This document shows, piece by piece, positions 1 through 10,515 of a stretch of DNA of 10,515 bases. The position numbers and the translations under genes are program-made. The stretch comes from Pigoraptor vietnamica. Lineage: Eukaryota > Opisthokonta > Filasterea. The stretch is from NCBI GenBank assembly GCA_943704525.1, contig CALSCQ010000118.1, positions 2,774 to 13,288 of the forward strand. The letters run 5' to 3'. Position 1 is the stretch's first letter. Every line of letters starts with the position of its first letter. The notes under the pieces are model-generated. The model was not told the DNA's origin, searched no databases, and saw nothing but the letters and a program-made list of their open reading frames with translations.

Positions 1-2
1 CA

Positions 3-21
3 CCCCCCCCCCCCCCCCCCC
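3..21. repeat. Poly-C run of 19 bases at the left edge
   Basis: Nineteen consecutive C follow an initial CA. On the minus strand this is a poly-G run about 20 bases into the first intron of ARPC5. The right edge also ends in 19 C, so these may be assembly break points rather than true lengths. Confidence 0.95.
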
Positions 22-44
22 TCTTTCACAAATCAAACGTTCAC

Positions 45-284
45 CTTCAATCGAGTCACAATTGCATCCAACAATACAGCCGGGAATGAGAGCGCCCCAC
101 ACTTTGCATCTGTGCGCAGTGGCGGATATCCATTGAGCAGGCTTCGGACCTGGCCCTCCTTGGCCGTCACGGCGCTCATCTGATCGGCATCCCCCGCAGC
201 CACCTCGTCCTCGGTGAAGCGGTTCTCATCGTACATGTCGACATCCACCTTGCGGTAGGCGTTCGACGCCGTGTTCTTCGACAT
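45..284 (-). CDS. ARPC5: ARPC5 (Arp2/3 complex subunit 5, p16-Arc), first coding exon, partial
   Basis: This exon encodes the N-terminal 80 residues of the smallest Arp2/3 subunit, part of the complex that nucleates branched actin in the cytoplasm and on endosomes. The start is the ATG at 284, with A at -3; the protein begins MSKNTASNAYRKVDVDMYDE, nearly the hallmark N-terminus of animal ARPC5 (MSKNT..., RKVDVD.YDEN). An acidic stretch and EGQVRSLLNG follow, then PPLRT and a hydrophobic helix ending TRLK. From memory of animal homologues, roughly 12 residues of the helix before the PP motif are missing. The exon ends in phase 0 at 45, followed by gtgaac at 44, so the rest of this roughly 150-residue protein lies beyond the left edge. 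An in-frame ATG at 326 would add 14 residues unlike ARPC5, so I did not use it. Gene identity is near certain; the exact exon end is less so. Confidence 0.86.
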
Positions 285-1219
285 TTTCGAGTCTGTGTGT
301 GTGCGCGCAAACGCACCCGGCTGCAATGGATATGTGAGACATTCGATCAGTCACTCCGAATGATGTCCAATCCAAGGGCGCTGAAGCCCAGCAGTTTGCG
401 AACACACGCACAAACGCAGAGGGTACAAGCAAGCCGTTGCCGTGTGCCATGCTTTGAGGAAGAAATTGCGTACGCACACAAAATCTGCGTCACGCCACGC
501 CCACGAGAAACAAGCACGGCTGAATGATGCAGTCCAATGTGACAAGTACCAACCAAAAGCAAAATAGAAAACCACGCGCAGCCGCTCGAGACACTTCTCT
601 CAACAGGGAACGCCTTGACACTAAGAAGCGTCGGCGAGCGTGCGCGTGAGATGCGAACGAGAGAGAGAGACGCAGACGGTCACAATCCCTCTAACACCGA
701 CTCAAAACAATTTGAAATAAAACAGCGGCCAATACATTTTTCATACAAACCGATGGGCGTAATAAAGGGTTTTGGAACCACCCCCACCCGTCGGATTTTA
801 TTTTTACGATATCCACTGCACGGTTTACGATAATGTTACCAGTCGGATAATGCTTTATATAGTATAATATTAAACGTGATGGACATTTAAAGTAATATAT
901 TAACCATTTATTCATATAAGGGCATAATCACGTGGAAATCGCTTGTGGTGGACAACATGTGTCTATTACTAAACATAGAGATTGGGAGCAATTGGGAAGT
1001 CGCCAGCCATATCAACAACGACGTCGCACTCTTTATCGTGACACTTCACAGTCCTTTTCCCTTCTCTTTGCTGCCCACACCGACCACCCTCCAGCTTCTC
1101 CCCTGCATCGTCGCTTGTTCAGTCACCATGCTATGTAGTGGGCGCTCTCAGTCCTACCAACAAAACTAGAGGTGCCGCCGCGCGCCGTGCCGCGCACTGC
1201 GGCACTCCTTCCCAGGGAA
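285..1219. promoter_or_regulatory. Divergent spacer between ARPC5 and the VPS9/RA gene
   Basis: This 935-base spacer separates two start codons facing away from each other, so it should hold both promoters and both 5' leaders. I see no convincing coding region. It starts with a short GT/GC repeat beside the ARPC5 start (about 294-308). A CCAAT pentamer on the plus strand is at 729-733. The composition turns strongly AT-rich at about 825-925, with the TATA-like string tttatatag at about 854-862, roughly 360 bases before the VPS9/RA start. Whether the TATA-like string works is unknown. A 5'-UTR intron in either gene cannot be excluded. Confidence 0.5.
825..925. promoter_or_regulatory. AT-rich island in the divergent spacer, possible core promoter
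   Basis: About 100 bases are strongly AT-rich in an otherwise GC-rich neighbourhood, with several TATA-like words (ttatatagt, taatattaa, taatatatt). A similar island sits in the other divergent spacer (8510-8899). An AT-rich, nucleosome-poor promoter core is the simplest reading. This rests on composition only. Confidence 0.4.
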
Positions 1220-3029
1220 ATGGCGAAAACGTCTTCGTTTTACGTCGAAGTGCTGCAGAGCATCGCGGCAGATCTCGACGAGATTTTGGAAGATGTCCTC
1301 TTGTGCGAGGATGTGTTGACCGACGGTGCCGTTCTGCGCCAATCGCCTGACGATTTGCGCGCGGCGTCCCCGGGCGACCGCTCGACGCGAGGGCTCTCTG
1401 CCGGCGCGTTCGCGGAGCTCGCCGACTTTTTTCAATACTGCGAAGGAGATGATGACGAGCAGTTCCCGGCTCTTCCGCCAGGCATCACCGTGACGGATGC
1501 GCCCGCTGGGTCGCGCGTGTCGGCGATTGAAGATGGCGGCAATTCTTCGTCAGACGACGACGAATCGCTGCGGCCGAGCCTGGGCGGTGGCCTCACGCTG
1601 CCTGTGGAGGAGGTCATCCAGCGGAGTAAGACGAGCAACAGATCGACCGCCGTAGACATACCCTTCTTTATTGACCTCCCGGCACCGGGGAGCGTGGAAG
1701 CGGCGGCCGCGCAACTGCTTCAGCGCACGCCGTCCAATGCTTCTGCATCCCTCCCGCGCACGGGGTCGCAAGGGTCTGCGGCGCAGTCGTCCGTTCGTCT
1801 CTCGACCTCTCTTCGAGAAAGCGACAAGAGGACATCCGCCGTGGAAATCATCGACTCGTACATTGGCTCGAGCGAACCGGAGCCTTCGGAACAGGCGGGC
1901 GCGCGACCTCTCTCGACGGTCGCAACGGACGCCGAGATTGACGAGGCCATTGCGTTTGCGGTCGCGTCGCTCGAGAGCGCCGGCGTTCCCGTGCCTGAGA
2001 CAGTAGTGCCCGAACCAGCGCCAGCGCCAGCGCCTACCCCCGTGCAGAAGGAAGTTCCGCCTGTGGAAGCGATTCAGCGCGCACAGACATTCGCTGGTGG
2101 GTGGATGCGCACCCGAGTCGATTCGTGCGTGCTCGTGTGTGTGTGAGTGGACGATGCGTACGTGCTCGTGTGTGTGTGCAGTGTAGAGTGTTCTGCCGCG
2201 CTTGATTTTAGTACCTCGCTAATCGCGTGCAATCTTCTTGGGTGATAGGCCAAAAGGTGAAGCCGTTGCTTGCGGAGGCAACCGCACCCTCGCCCGCGGC
2301 ACGCCCCGGCGGCGGCTTGTCGCTGTCGTTTGCGTCGCTTCCGCCGCCGCCGCCGAAACCGAAGGAGTCGAAGAGTGACAAGAAGGAGCGAAAAGAGAGG
2401 GAAAAGGAGAAGAGCAAGGAGAAGAGGGAATCCAAGGCCGGTGGGTGCGAGTGTTGTTTCACGCTTACGCAAAAGGGTGCTCACGCAGACGCATTATCTC
2501 TTTAGGGTGCATACTATATGCGTACTTTTACACGTGTCTAAAAACGTCGTCCCTCTGTCTGCTGTCGCAGCGCGTCGCTCGTTCAAGGACCGTCTGGGTG
2601 AGTTGAAGAGTGGTCGAGTGATGCGTGGTGACACAAGGGGAATGTGGGACACGCGGTGTGCAATTGGAATCGTGGTTGTTGACCGTTGTGTTTCCACGAA
2701 TGCAGCCAAGTCGCTCACGGGTCGCGTGCGTGCGAAGAAGTCGCCGACGGAAAAGTTGATGCGATACATGAAGAAGTGCGTCACTGAAACTGTGTCTCGT
2801 ACGTCACTGTGCCCCTTGTGAACGAATGTTCTGGGTCGTGCTCACGAAGGAACACACTTCCCTAACGTCAACTTTTGTGTGTGTGCGCGCAGGGTCGTTA
2901 CGAGCAGGCAGACAACGGAGGGCCGCACCATTGAGAACTTCGTTGTGACCACGAAGGAGGCGCACGAGAAGGATCCGTCGGCGCTGTGCCAGAAGGTATA
3001 CGCGTGTGCGCGCGCAGCTCACATCATCC

Positions 3030-3075
<46 letters not shown>

Positions 3076-3095
3076 TGTGGTGTGTGTGTGTGGTG

Positions 3096-3126
<31 letters not shown>

Positions 3127-4940
3127 TGTGTGTGTGCGCGTTATGTTGTAACTCGCGAGGGCACGGTGCTCACGTGCCTATGACTGCTGTGCCGCAGATT
3201 CGCCAGTTCATCGACGGCATGGCCGATTACATTCGCACAAACCGGAAAATCGGCATCAACAACGTCCTCTCGAAATTCGTCAGGGTACGCACACACAAAC
3301 ACACACACCAAGGACACAGACGCCACACACACCAACACACCTAGACGCACGCACCCACCACACACATAGCACACAGCAAGACACTTGTCCGTATACCGTA
3401 CATTGCATGGGCTGTTAGTCTCAACAGTTTTGCTCTGTCTCGGCGCAGGACTATCCCAATCTCTCCGAGATCAACATCAACGCGATCATCGAGGGCGCGC
3501 TGCAGAAGGCGGTGATTGGCCCTCTGCGCAATACGGTCATGCGGCTAATCGCAGAGGACCTCCGGCAGAGGAATGCGCTCGAATCGACGGGAAATAACAT
3601 GCGCGTACTCGCCCGGAAGTCGCAGGAGGACGCCGGCATTGCGGTAAGAGCGCTGACTCTCTTCAACGTCACACTGTGCGTTCGTGGGCATGCGTGTGTT
3701 CGTTTTGGTTGCTGGTCGGATAGCATGTGCGACCGTGGCTGAGTTTGTCCCTCGTCCGCGACCGCAGCCCAAGTACGTGTCTGCGCTCGGGTGGACGCAC
3801 CCCACGGCCTTCCTTCACAAGATGCAGCGGACATCGCTGCCGCTCAAGAAGCTTGAGAACCTCCTCCGAACAGTCACGGCTATCCACGCCACGGTGGGGT
3901 ACCCCTTAATCAAGCTACTTGTCTCTCAACGCCGCATCGCTGTGTATGGTTTTTATGACAAGTTCGTGTGCGCGGTGCGGTGCTGATGGTGACGACTGTG
4001 TCAATCACTCCGCAGGCTGAGAGGTCGGTCGCTGCGGCGGACGAAGGGAAACACGCCGTGCTGGGCGCCGACGGTGCGTGCCGTCATCCCTAACGCTTTC
4101 GCCTAACGGCACAGATAGTCAACTGGAAATTCAGCACTCACTGCGTTGCACCTTGGATTGTTTCTTACTTCTCCGACGTTTGAGCGCAAATAGTGCGGTT
4201 GTTCGCTCGCCGTTTCGATGCGCACTTTACGAACTGACACGCAACCTCTCCTCAGATTTCCTCCCCATCTTCATCTATGTCCTTGCGCTCTCCGGCATCG
4301 ACGCACCGGAGGCGGAGTCCGAGTACATGTGGGGCCTTCTCGACCCCAATCTCCTCACTGGCGAGGGCGGCTACTACCTCACCGTTTTCACGAGCGCCGT
4401 CCATGTGCTCAAGACCTACCAGGACGAGCCCGCCCCGCACACGCACAGGGCGTCGGCGAACCCGAACCGCCTGTCGCGTCGTCCGAAGGTGGAGGACATG
4501 GAGGGCTTTCTGCGCGTGTACTTTCCTGACGACGGCCTGCGGGTGTTCAAGACGTTTCCCATCCGACCGACGACGACGGCGGCGGAAATGTCGCGGCTGA
4601 TTGAGCGCAAGATGCGTCTGCCCCTCGGGGAGTACAGACTCGTGGAAATTCGCGCGGGTGCCGGTGGGTCTTGTCTTCTCTTCCTGTTTGTGGGACAGTG
4701 GTGTGGGTGGGTGAGCGCGCGCACACACATAGACAATAGCCCACCACAGAGACACATCGCACGCGCACGGACGCACGCGCATGATTATTCTCTGTGATGT
4801 GAGCGTTGGTTAACACTAACGAACGTGCGTCGTGCGCAGAGTGCCCGTTGTCCGACGAAGACCTCCCCCAGCAGCGCAAGAATCAGTGGCCAGCAAACCG
4901 CGCCGCCAACCAGTACCAGTTCACGTTTGTGCGGCGGTGA
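1220..4940 (+). CDS. RIN-like Rab5 guanine-nucleotide exchange factor: VPS9 domain plus C-terminal Ras-association domain
   Basis: Eleven exons join in frame to 747 residues: 1220-2096, 2249-2440, 2571-2597, 2706-2775, 2893-2995, 3198-3284, 3449-3643, 3768-3893, 4016-4073, 4256-4663, 4840-4940 (TGA). The start ATG has A at -3 and G at +4. Residues 1-290 are mostly acidic, Ser/Pro-rich and probably disordered; about 300-356 have five prolines and then a Lys/Glu-rich stretch. A helical region (about 365-575) includes AIIEGALQKAVIGPL, as in the VPS9 fold. The VPS9 core has ADDFLPIFIYVL and GEGGYYLT; D578, P582, Y618 and T621 are likely counterparts of the Rabex-5 catalytic D, P, Y and T. Residues 660-747, starting MEGFLRVYFPDDG and ending YQFTFVRR, look like a Ras-association/ubiquitin-like fold. 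VPS9 domains load GTP on Rab5-type GTPases; VPS9 followed by RA is the RIN arrangement. No SH2 domain is seen. All key VPS9 residues are present, so I expect it to be active. Function is inferred from family knowledge. Confidence 0.9.
2341..2432 (+). repeat. (CCG)5 followed by a polypurine tract inside exon 2 of the VPS9/RA gene
   Basis: Five CCG units at 2341-2355 encode five prolines. A nearly all-purine stretch from about 2362 to 2430 then encodes a Lys/Glu/Arg/Ser run. Both are coding simple-sequence expansions in what is probably a flexible linker. A Pro-rich segment N-terminal to VPS9 also occurs in animal RIN proteins, where it can bind SH3 domains; whether this one does is unknown. 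Confidence 0.75.
2571..2597 (+). other. 27-nt micro-exon of the VPS9/RA gene (exon 3)
   Basis: This nine-codon exon (A-RRSFKDRL plus split codons) lies between tcgcag and gtgagt. Both flanking introns are phase 1, so including or skipping it keeps the frame. It adds a short basic segment between the Lys/Glu-rich linker and the helical region before VPS9. The phases agree with the neighbouring exons, but transcript data would be needed to prove it. Confidence 0.65.
3032..3137 (+). repeat. (GT)n microsatellite in intron 5 of the VPS9/RA gene
   Basis: An interrupted GT tract of about 105 bases lies in the intron at 2996-3197, ending about 60 bases before the acceptor of exon 6. The interruptions are single extra Gs (tggtgtgg). 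On the transcript it is a UG repeat. The next intron carries a CA-rich tract of opposite sense (see findings). Confidence 0.95.
3286..3380 (+). repeat. CA-rich imperfect repeat in intron 6 of the VPS9/RA gene
   Basis: The intron at 3285-3448 opens with about 90 bases of degenerate CA repeat (cacacacaaacacacacacc and similar), directly after the exon 6 donor gtacgc. It is the sense-strand complement of the GT tract in the previous intron. Confidence 0.9.
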
Positions 4941-5177
4941 AGGGGAAAACAAACAAAGTACAGACTCATATTATCATTCGTCGCATTATTTTAAATTTCC
5001 GTCGGTTTCAAACCGTGCAATCAATTAATATCGAGGCCGCTTGTAACGAGTTTTGTATTCGACATCGACACCCCGCCTTACACAAGCGGGGGGCGTGCTT
5101 TCATTGATGTTGCGTGTCTGTACCAGACGAACAACACACGCATGCCCGTTCCTCTCACACGAGCCCATCCTCTCTCA
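4941..5177. other. Convergent spacer: overlapping 3' regions of two genes
   Basis: These 237 bases lie between the TGA of the plus-strand VPS9/RA gene and the TAG (5178-5180) of the minus-strand HEAT gene. The part nearest the VPS9/RA gene (about 4965-5035) is AT-rich, which is usual for a 3' UTR. I found no AATAAA on either strand. A small GC hairpin at 5071-5091 is the only other structure seen. Given the short distance, the two 3' UTRs may overlap. Confidence 0.5.
5071..5091. other. GC-rich imperfect hairpin between convergent genes
   Basis: The sequence ccccgccttacacaagcggg, plus one more G, can fold with a CCCCGC/GCGGGG stem. TT/AA pairs extend it past one bulged C, and the loop is ACAC. 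It lies between two gene 3' ends and could affect 3' processing of either transcript, but such short hairpins also occur by chance. Confidence 0.35.
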
Positions 5178-8509
<3,332 letters not shown>

Positions 8510-8899
8510 TTTTGCGCCGCTGTGAGACGCGCGACTTCAGCGCAACTATAGCAAGGAAGACGAAGCGATAAGTGTGTTTGGGTCTCAACGCAATGCGGTT
8601 TTGTACTATGTGAAGAGTTTTGGATGCACACACATGCCACACGCGGTTGTCACGGCGACTGTTACTATTTTTGGTCGACGTAATTTCCAAATGTGGCAAT
8701 ATTAGTGTATTCTTTGCCATTTCTAAATATAAGCCGTTATAGAACATCGTCTGGACATTATTTCTCGCCGAGAACTCGGTTGGCCCTTCACGCCTCCGCC
8801 ACAAAAAACTGTTCGTGAGGGTGTGTACGCATCTCCTCACAATTTGAACACCAGCATTGTACTGGACATCCCAGAGCGTTACAGCGGTTGAGAGTGGCC
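8510..8899. promoter_or_regulatory. Divergent spacer between the HEAT gene and the MABP gene
   Basis: These 390 bases lie between two start codons facing away from each other, so a shared or back-to-back promoter is expected. I see no coding region. About 8660-8765 is AT-rich (for example ctaaatataag at 8723-8733), like the island in the left spacer. The octamer tggacatt at 8752-8759 also occurs in the left island at 880-887, on the same strand; this may be chance. Confidence 0.5.
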
Positions 8900-10283
8900 A
8901 TGGAGGCCATTACGGACGTCAGCATCGTGGTGGGCGGTGTGCGAGGCGAGGCCGTTCCCCACGGCTACTTTCTGGTACGCAAACCGCGCCTCTCTAAACG
9001 AGTTGCAAGAAAGCAGACTTTTGAGCAGAGCGTCTCATACTTGGGGAAATGACATGCAGTTTGTGCTGTTGAGTTTGCGCGTAACCTTTTTTGCACTGTT
9101 GTTGTTGTTTTTCTGAAACCCGGGGGTTGTAATCTCCGTTGCGCAGATCGAGAAAACACTCGAGGGACACAGCGGCAATGTCAACAAGAAGCAGGCTCTT
9201 TTCCCGCACCACCTCTACCTCGCTGTCAAAAAGTGCGTCCCTTGCAAGCTGCAGCCATTGGCGCTGCGTATTTCTATTTGAGACGAGTTGTGTGGAGTCG
9301 ATGGACACACGTCTATGATTTGCTGATCCGACATCTAAATGAGTTTGTCGTTGAAACGTCACACCCACTCAAAATTCACTTTATTCGCGCGTACGTGTGC
9401 ATGGCGCAGAGATCCCGCGGACACGAATGTTGTGACTGCACTTGCTCTCATTCTGCGAGACCGGGAGGCCGTGCCTTACGGCTTCACCGCTGTCGATGTC
9501 ACTCTCAAAGGTGCGTAAACAAGCAGTGTTATCATTTATTTCGGTTTACTGTTGCGTGCATGCGGCTGCCGTGTACGTGTAAGTATGTGCTCGCTCTTGT
9601 CGCGTCAGTCGCAGGAAGAATGTTTAAGAGGAACTCTGTTTTGTGTGTGGTCTCACTAGGTCACTCTGCGGTTCTGAACAAATCGTACGGTCCCGTAATG
9701 CTGTGCGTGCGAAAAGAGCCCCGCTCCACTGCGCAGCAGGGCATCAGCGACATTGCTCTCATACAGGTGGGAGGCGCTGAATCTGCGCGCGTCTTGTATG
9801 CTCTAGCTGGTATTTTTGGTGTAATTTGGGTTGCGAGCGATGCGCGCCTTTCTTCGCGACTTATTCGATGCGACGTACAGTGCTAATTGAGAGTACGTTC
9901 TTTGTTGCGTCGCAGCCGCCGCGCGGTGCCGGTGCGCCCGTCGGCTTTATTGTGCTCGACAAGGACCTCAACGACCGCATTGCGGATCCGATGTTTCTGT
10001 GCTACAAGCCCTTTTCCATTGGGCAGGGAATGGCGAGGTGAGTGCGGCGACGTTTCTTGGGTTGCACAGCGTCTCTCGTTCTCGTACACACACACACACT
10101 ACAACACTACCACAACAGCAACAAGGGTGCTCATCCCTCTCTCCGCTCGCAGGGGCGCGTCGCTACGATACACACAGCAACCCGTGCCCGCCCGGCCCGT
10201 CTCCCCCAACGAAATGCCGCCGCCATATCGCGCTCGCCTTGAGTCCCAGTCGGCGCAGCAGGCAAACCCAAACTATGGCCCCT
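8900..10283 (+). CDS. MABP (MVB12-associated beta-prism) domain protein, ESCRT-I MVB12-like, 3' end unresolved
   Basis: Six exons join in frame: 8900-8974, 9147-9232, 9410-9510, 9660-9766, 9916-10037, 10153-10283 (about 207 residues so far). The start ATG is in gccATGG. Residues 1-160 form a three-fold internal repeat: a strand like TDVSIV, TALALI or SDIALI; then PHGYFL, PYGFTAVDV or PVGFIVLDKDLN; then LYLAVKK, MLCVRKE or MFLCYKPF. This is the MABP signature, found in MVB12A/B of ESCRT-I and in DENND4-type DENN proteins, where the beta-prism binds acidic membranes. The repeat is complete, so a folded domain is likely. Exon 6 is Pro-rich (PVPARPVSPNEMPPPYRARL), like the linker after MABP in MVB12. 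It ends at a gtgagt donor. I could not find a UMA or DENN domain, so the MVB12 assignment is less sure than the MABP domain. If the donor is not used, the protein would stop at a TAG at 10322-10324. Confidence 0.84.
10091..10130 (+). repeat. Short CA-rich repeat in intron 5 of the MABP gene
   Basis: The intron at 10038-10152 contains acacacacacac followed by degenerate CAA/CCA words. It is shorter and less pure than the other microsatellites in the window. Confidence 0.8.
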
Positions 10284-10515
10284 GTGAGTACACCTCGGAA
10301 GCTGCTCTGGAGGGTGTTTGCTAGTCCCTCTCCATCGTGTGCATGCCGTAGGCTATGACGTCTTATGCCCGAGATGGCGTCCTCGAAGTGCCTCCTGGCT
10401 TGCTTGTGTATTGCAATGCCTTCCTCTTCCTCGATGGGCTTCGCCGCAAACGGCAGCCCCTCTTGGCAGCTTTGTTCTTTTCTTCCCCCATCCCCTCCCC
10501 CCCCCCCCCCCCCCC
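10284..10515 (+). other. Unresolved 3' part of the MABP gene
   Basis: A consensus donor (gtgagt) is at 10284. Candidate acceptors are gccgtag (exon from 10352) and cccgag (exon from 10374); both leave a phase-1 continuation open to the poly-C end. The second gives the more protein-like reading (YGVLEVPPGLLVYCNAF), but its acceptor is weak. The tract at about 10470-10515 is pyrimidine-rich and could be the 3' end of another intron. I cannot choose between these. Confidence 0.3.
10497..10515. repeat. Poly-C run of 19 bases at the right edge
   Basis: Nineteen consecutive C end the window, preceded by a longer C/T-rich stretch. Because the run reaches the edge, its true length is unknown. Confidence 0.95.

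Noticed and set aside
717-766. Two AATAAA hexamers (717-722 and 761-766) as polyadenylation signals
   Set aside because: They lie between two genes transcribed away from each other and no gene ends there on the plus strand.
615-1169. Several short open frames in the left divergent spacer
   Set aside because: Under 80 codons, no recognisable motifs, and some cross the AT-rich island. More likely promoter or 5' leader sequence.
1172-1219. Upstream GTG start for the VPS9/RA protein
   Set aside because: A nuclear eukaryotic gene should use ATG. The ATG at 1220 has a good context.
2074-2484. A 136-codon minus-strand open frame over exon 2 of the VPS9/RA gene
   Set aside because: Low-complexity complement of the CCG and polypurine repeats, crossing intron 1, with no recognisable protein features.
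2776-2800. Alternative donor gtacgt at 2799 for exon 4 of the VPS9/RA gene
   Set aside because: It resembles a donor, but joining it to exon 5 shifts the frame. The donor gtgcgt at 2776 keeps the reading frame through to the VPS9 domain. The 2799 site could still be a minor, non-productive variant.

Overview
The window looks like a piece of nuclear DNA from a GC-rich, intron-rich eukaryote. It carries four protein-coding genes with about 20 internally consistent GT-AG introns, many dinucleotide (CA/GT) microsatellites, and no ribosome-binding sites or operons. The protein families are Arp2/3 complex, Rab5 exchange factor and an ESCRT-type beta-prism, which suits a unicellular relative of animals or another free-living protist. 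I cannot name the lineage. Both ends of the window are runs of exactly 19 C, so this may be a whole contig that broke at homopolymers.

Layout. At the left edge, on the minus strand, is the first coding exon of ARPC5, the smallest Arp2/3 subunit (284 down to 45); the rest lies outside. A 935-base divergent spacer (285-1219) holds an AT-rich island. On the plus strand, 1220-4940 is an 11-exon gene for a 747-residue protein with a disordered N-terminus, a helical region, a VPS9 domain and a C-terminal Ras-association domain. That is the catalytic core of the RIN family of Ras-responsive Rab5 exchange factors, without the SH2 domain. A 237-base convergent spacer follows. On the minus strand, 8509 down to 5178 is a 6-exon gene for an 846-residue protein: HEAT-like helical repeats, two membrane helices, and a helical tail. 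The membrane module resembles the two-helix domain described beside TRADD-N domains in cyanobacterial immune/apoptosis-like proteins; that is my most interesting reading, and it is untested. A 390-base divergent spacer leads to a plus-strand gene from 8900 whose first five exons encode a three-fold repeated MABP beta-prism, as in the ESCRT-I subunit MVB12. Its 3' end is not resolved before the window ends.

The two plus-strand genes and ARPC5 all belong to endosome/actin membrane traffic: Ras-to-Rab5 signalling, ESCRT-I sorting and branched actin. They are separate transcription units, so this is thematic rather than operon-like.

The least ordinary features are: the HEAT plus two-helix membrane protein with its membrane cassette on symmetric phase-0 exons; a (GT)n intron and a (CA)n intron facing each other across one in-frame exon of the VPS9 gene; and a strong CGCAG bias at 3' splice sites (13 of 20 introns).
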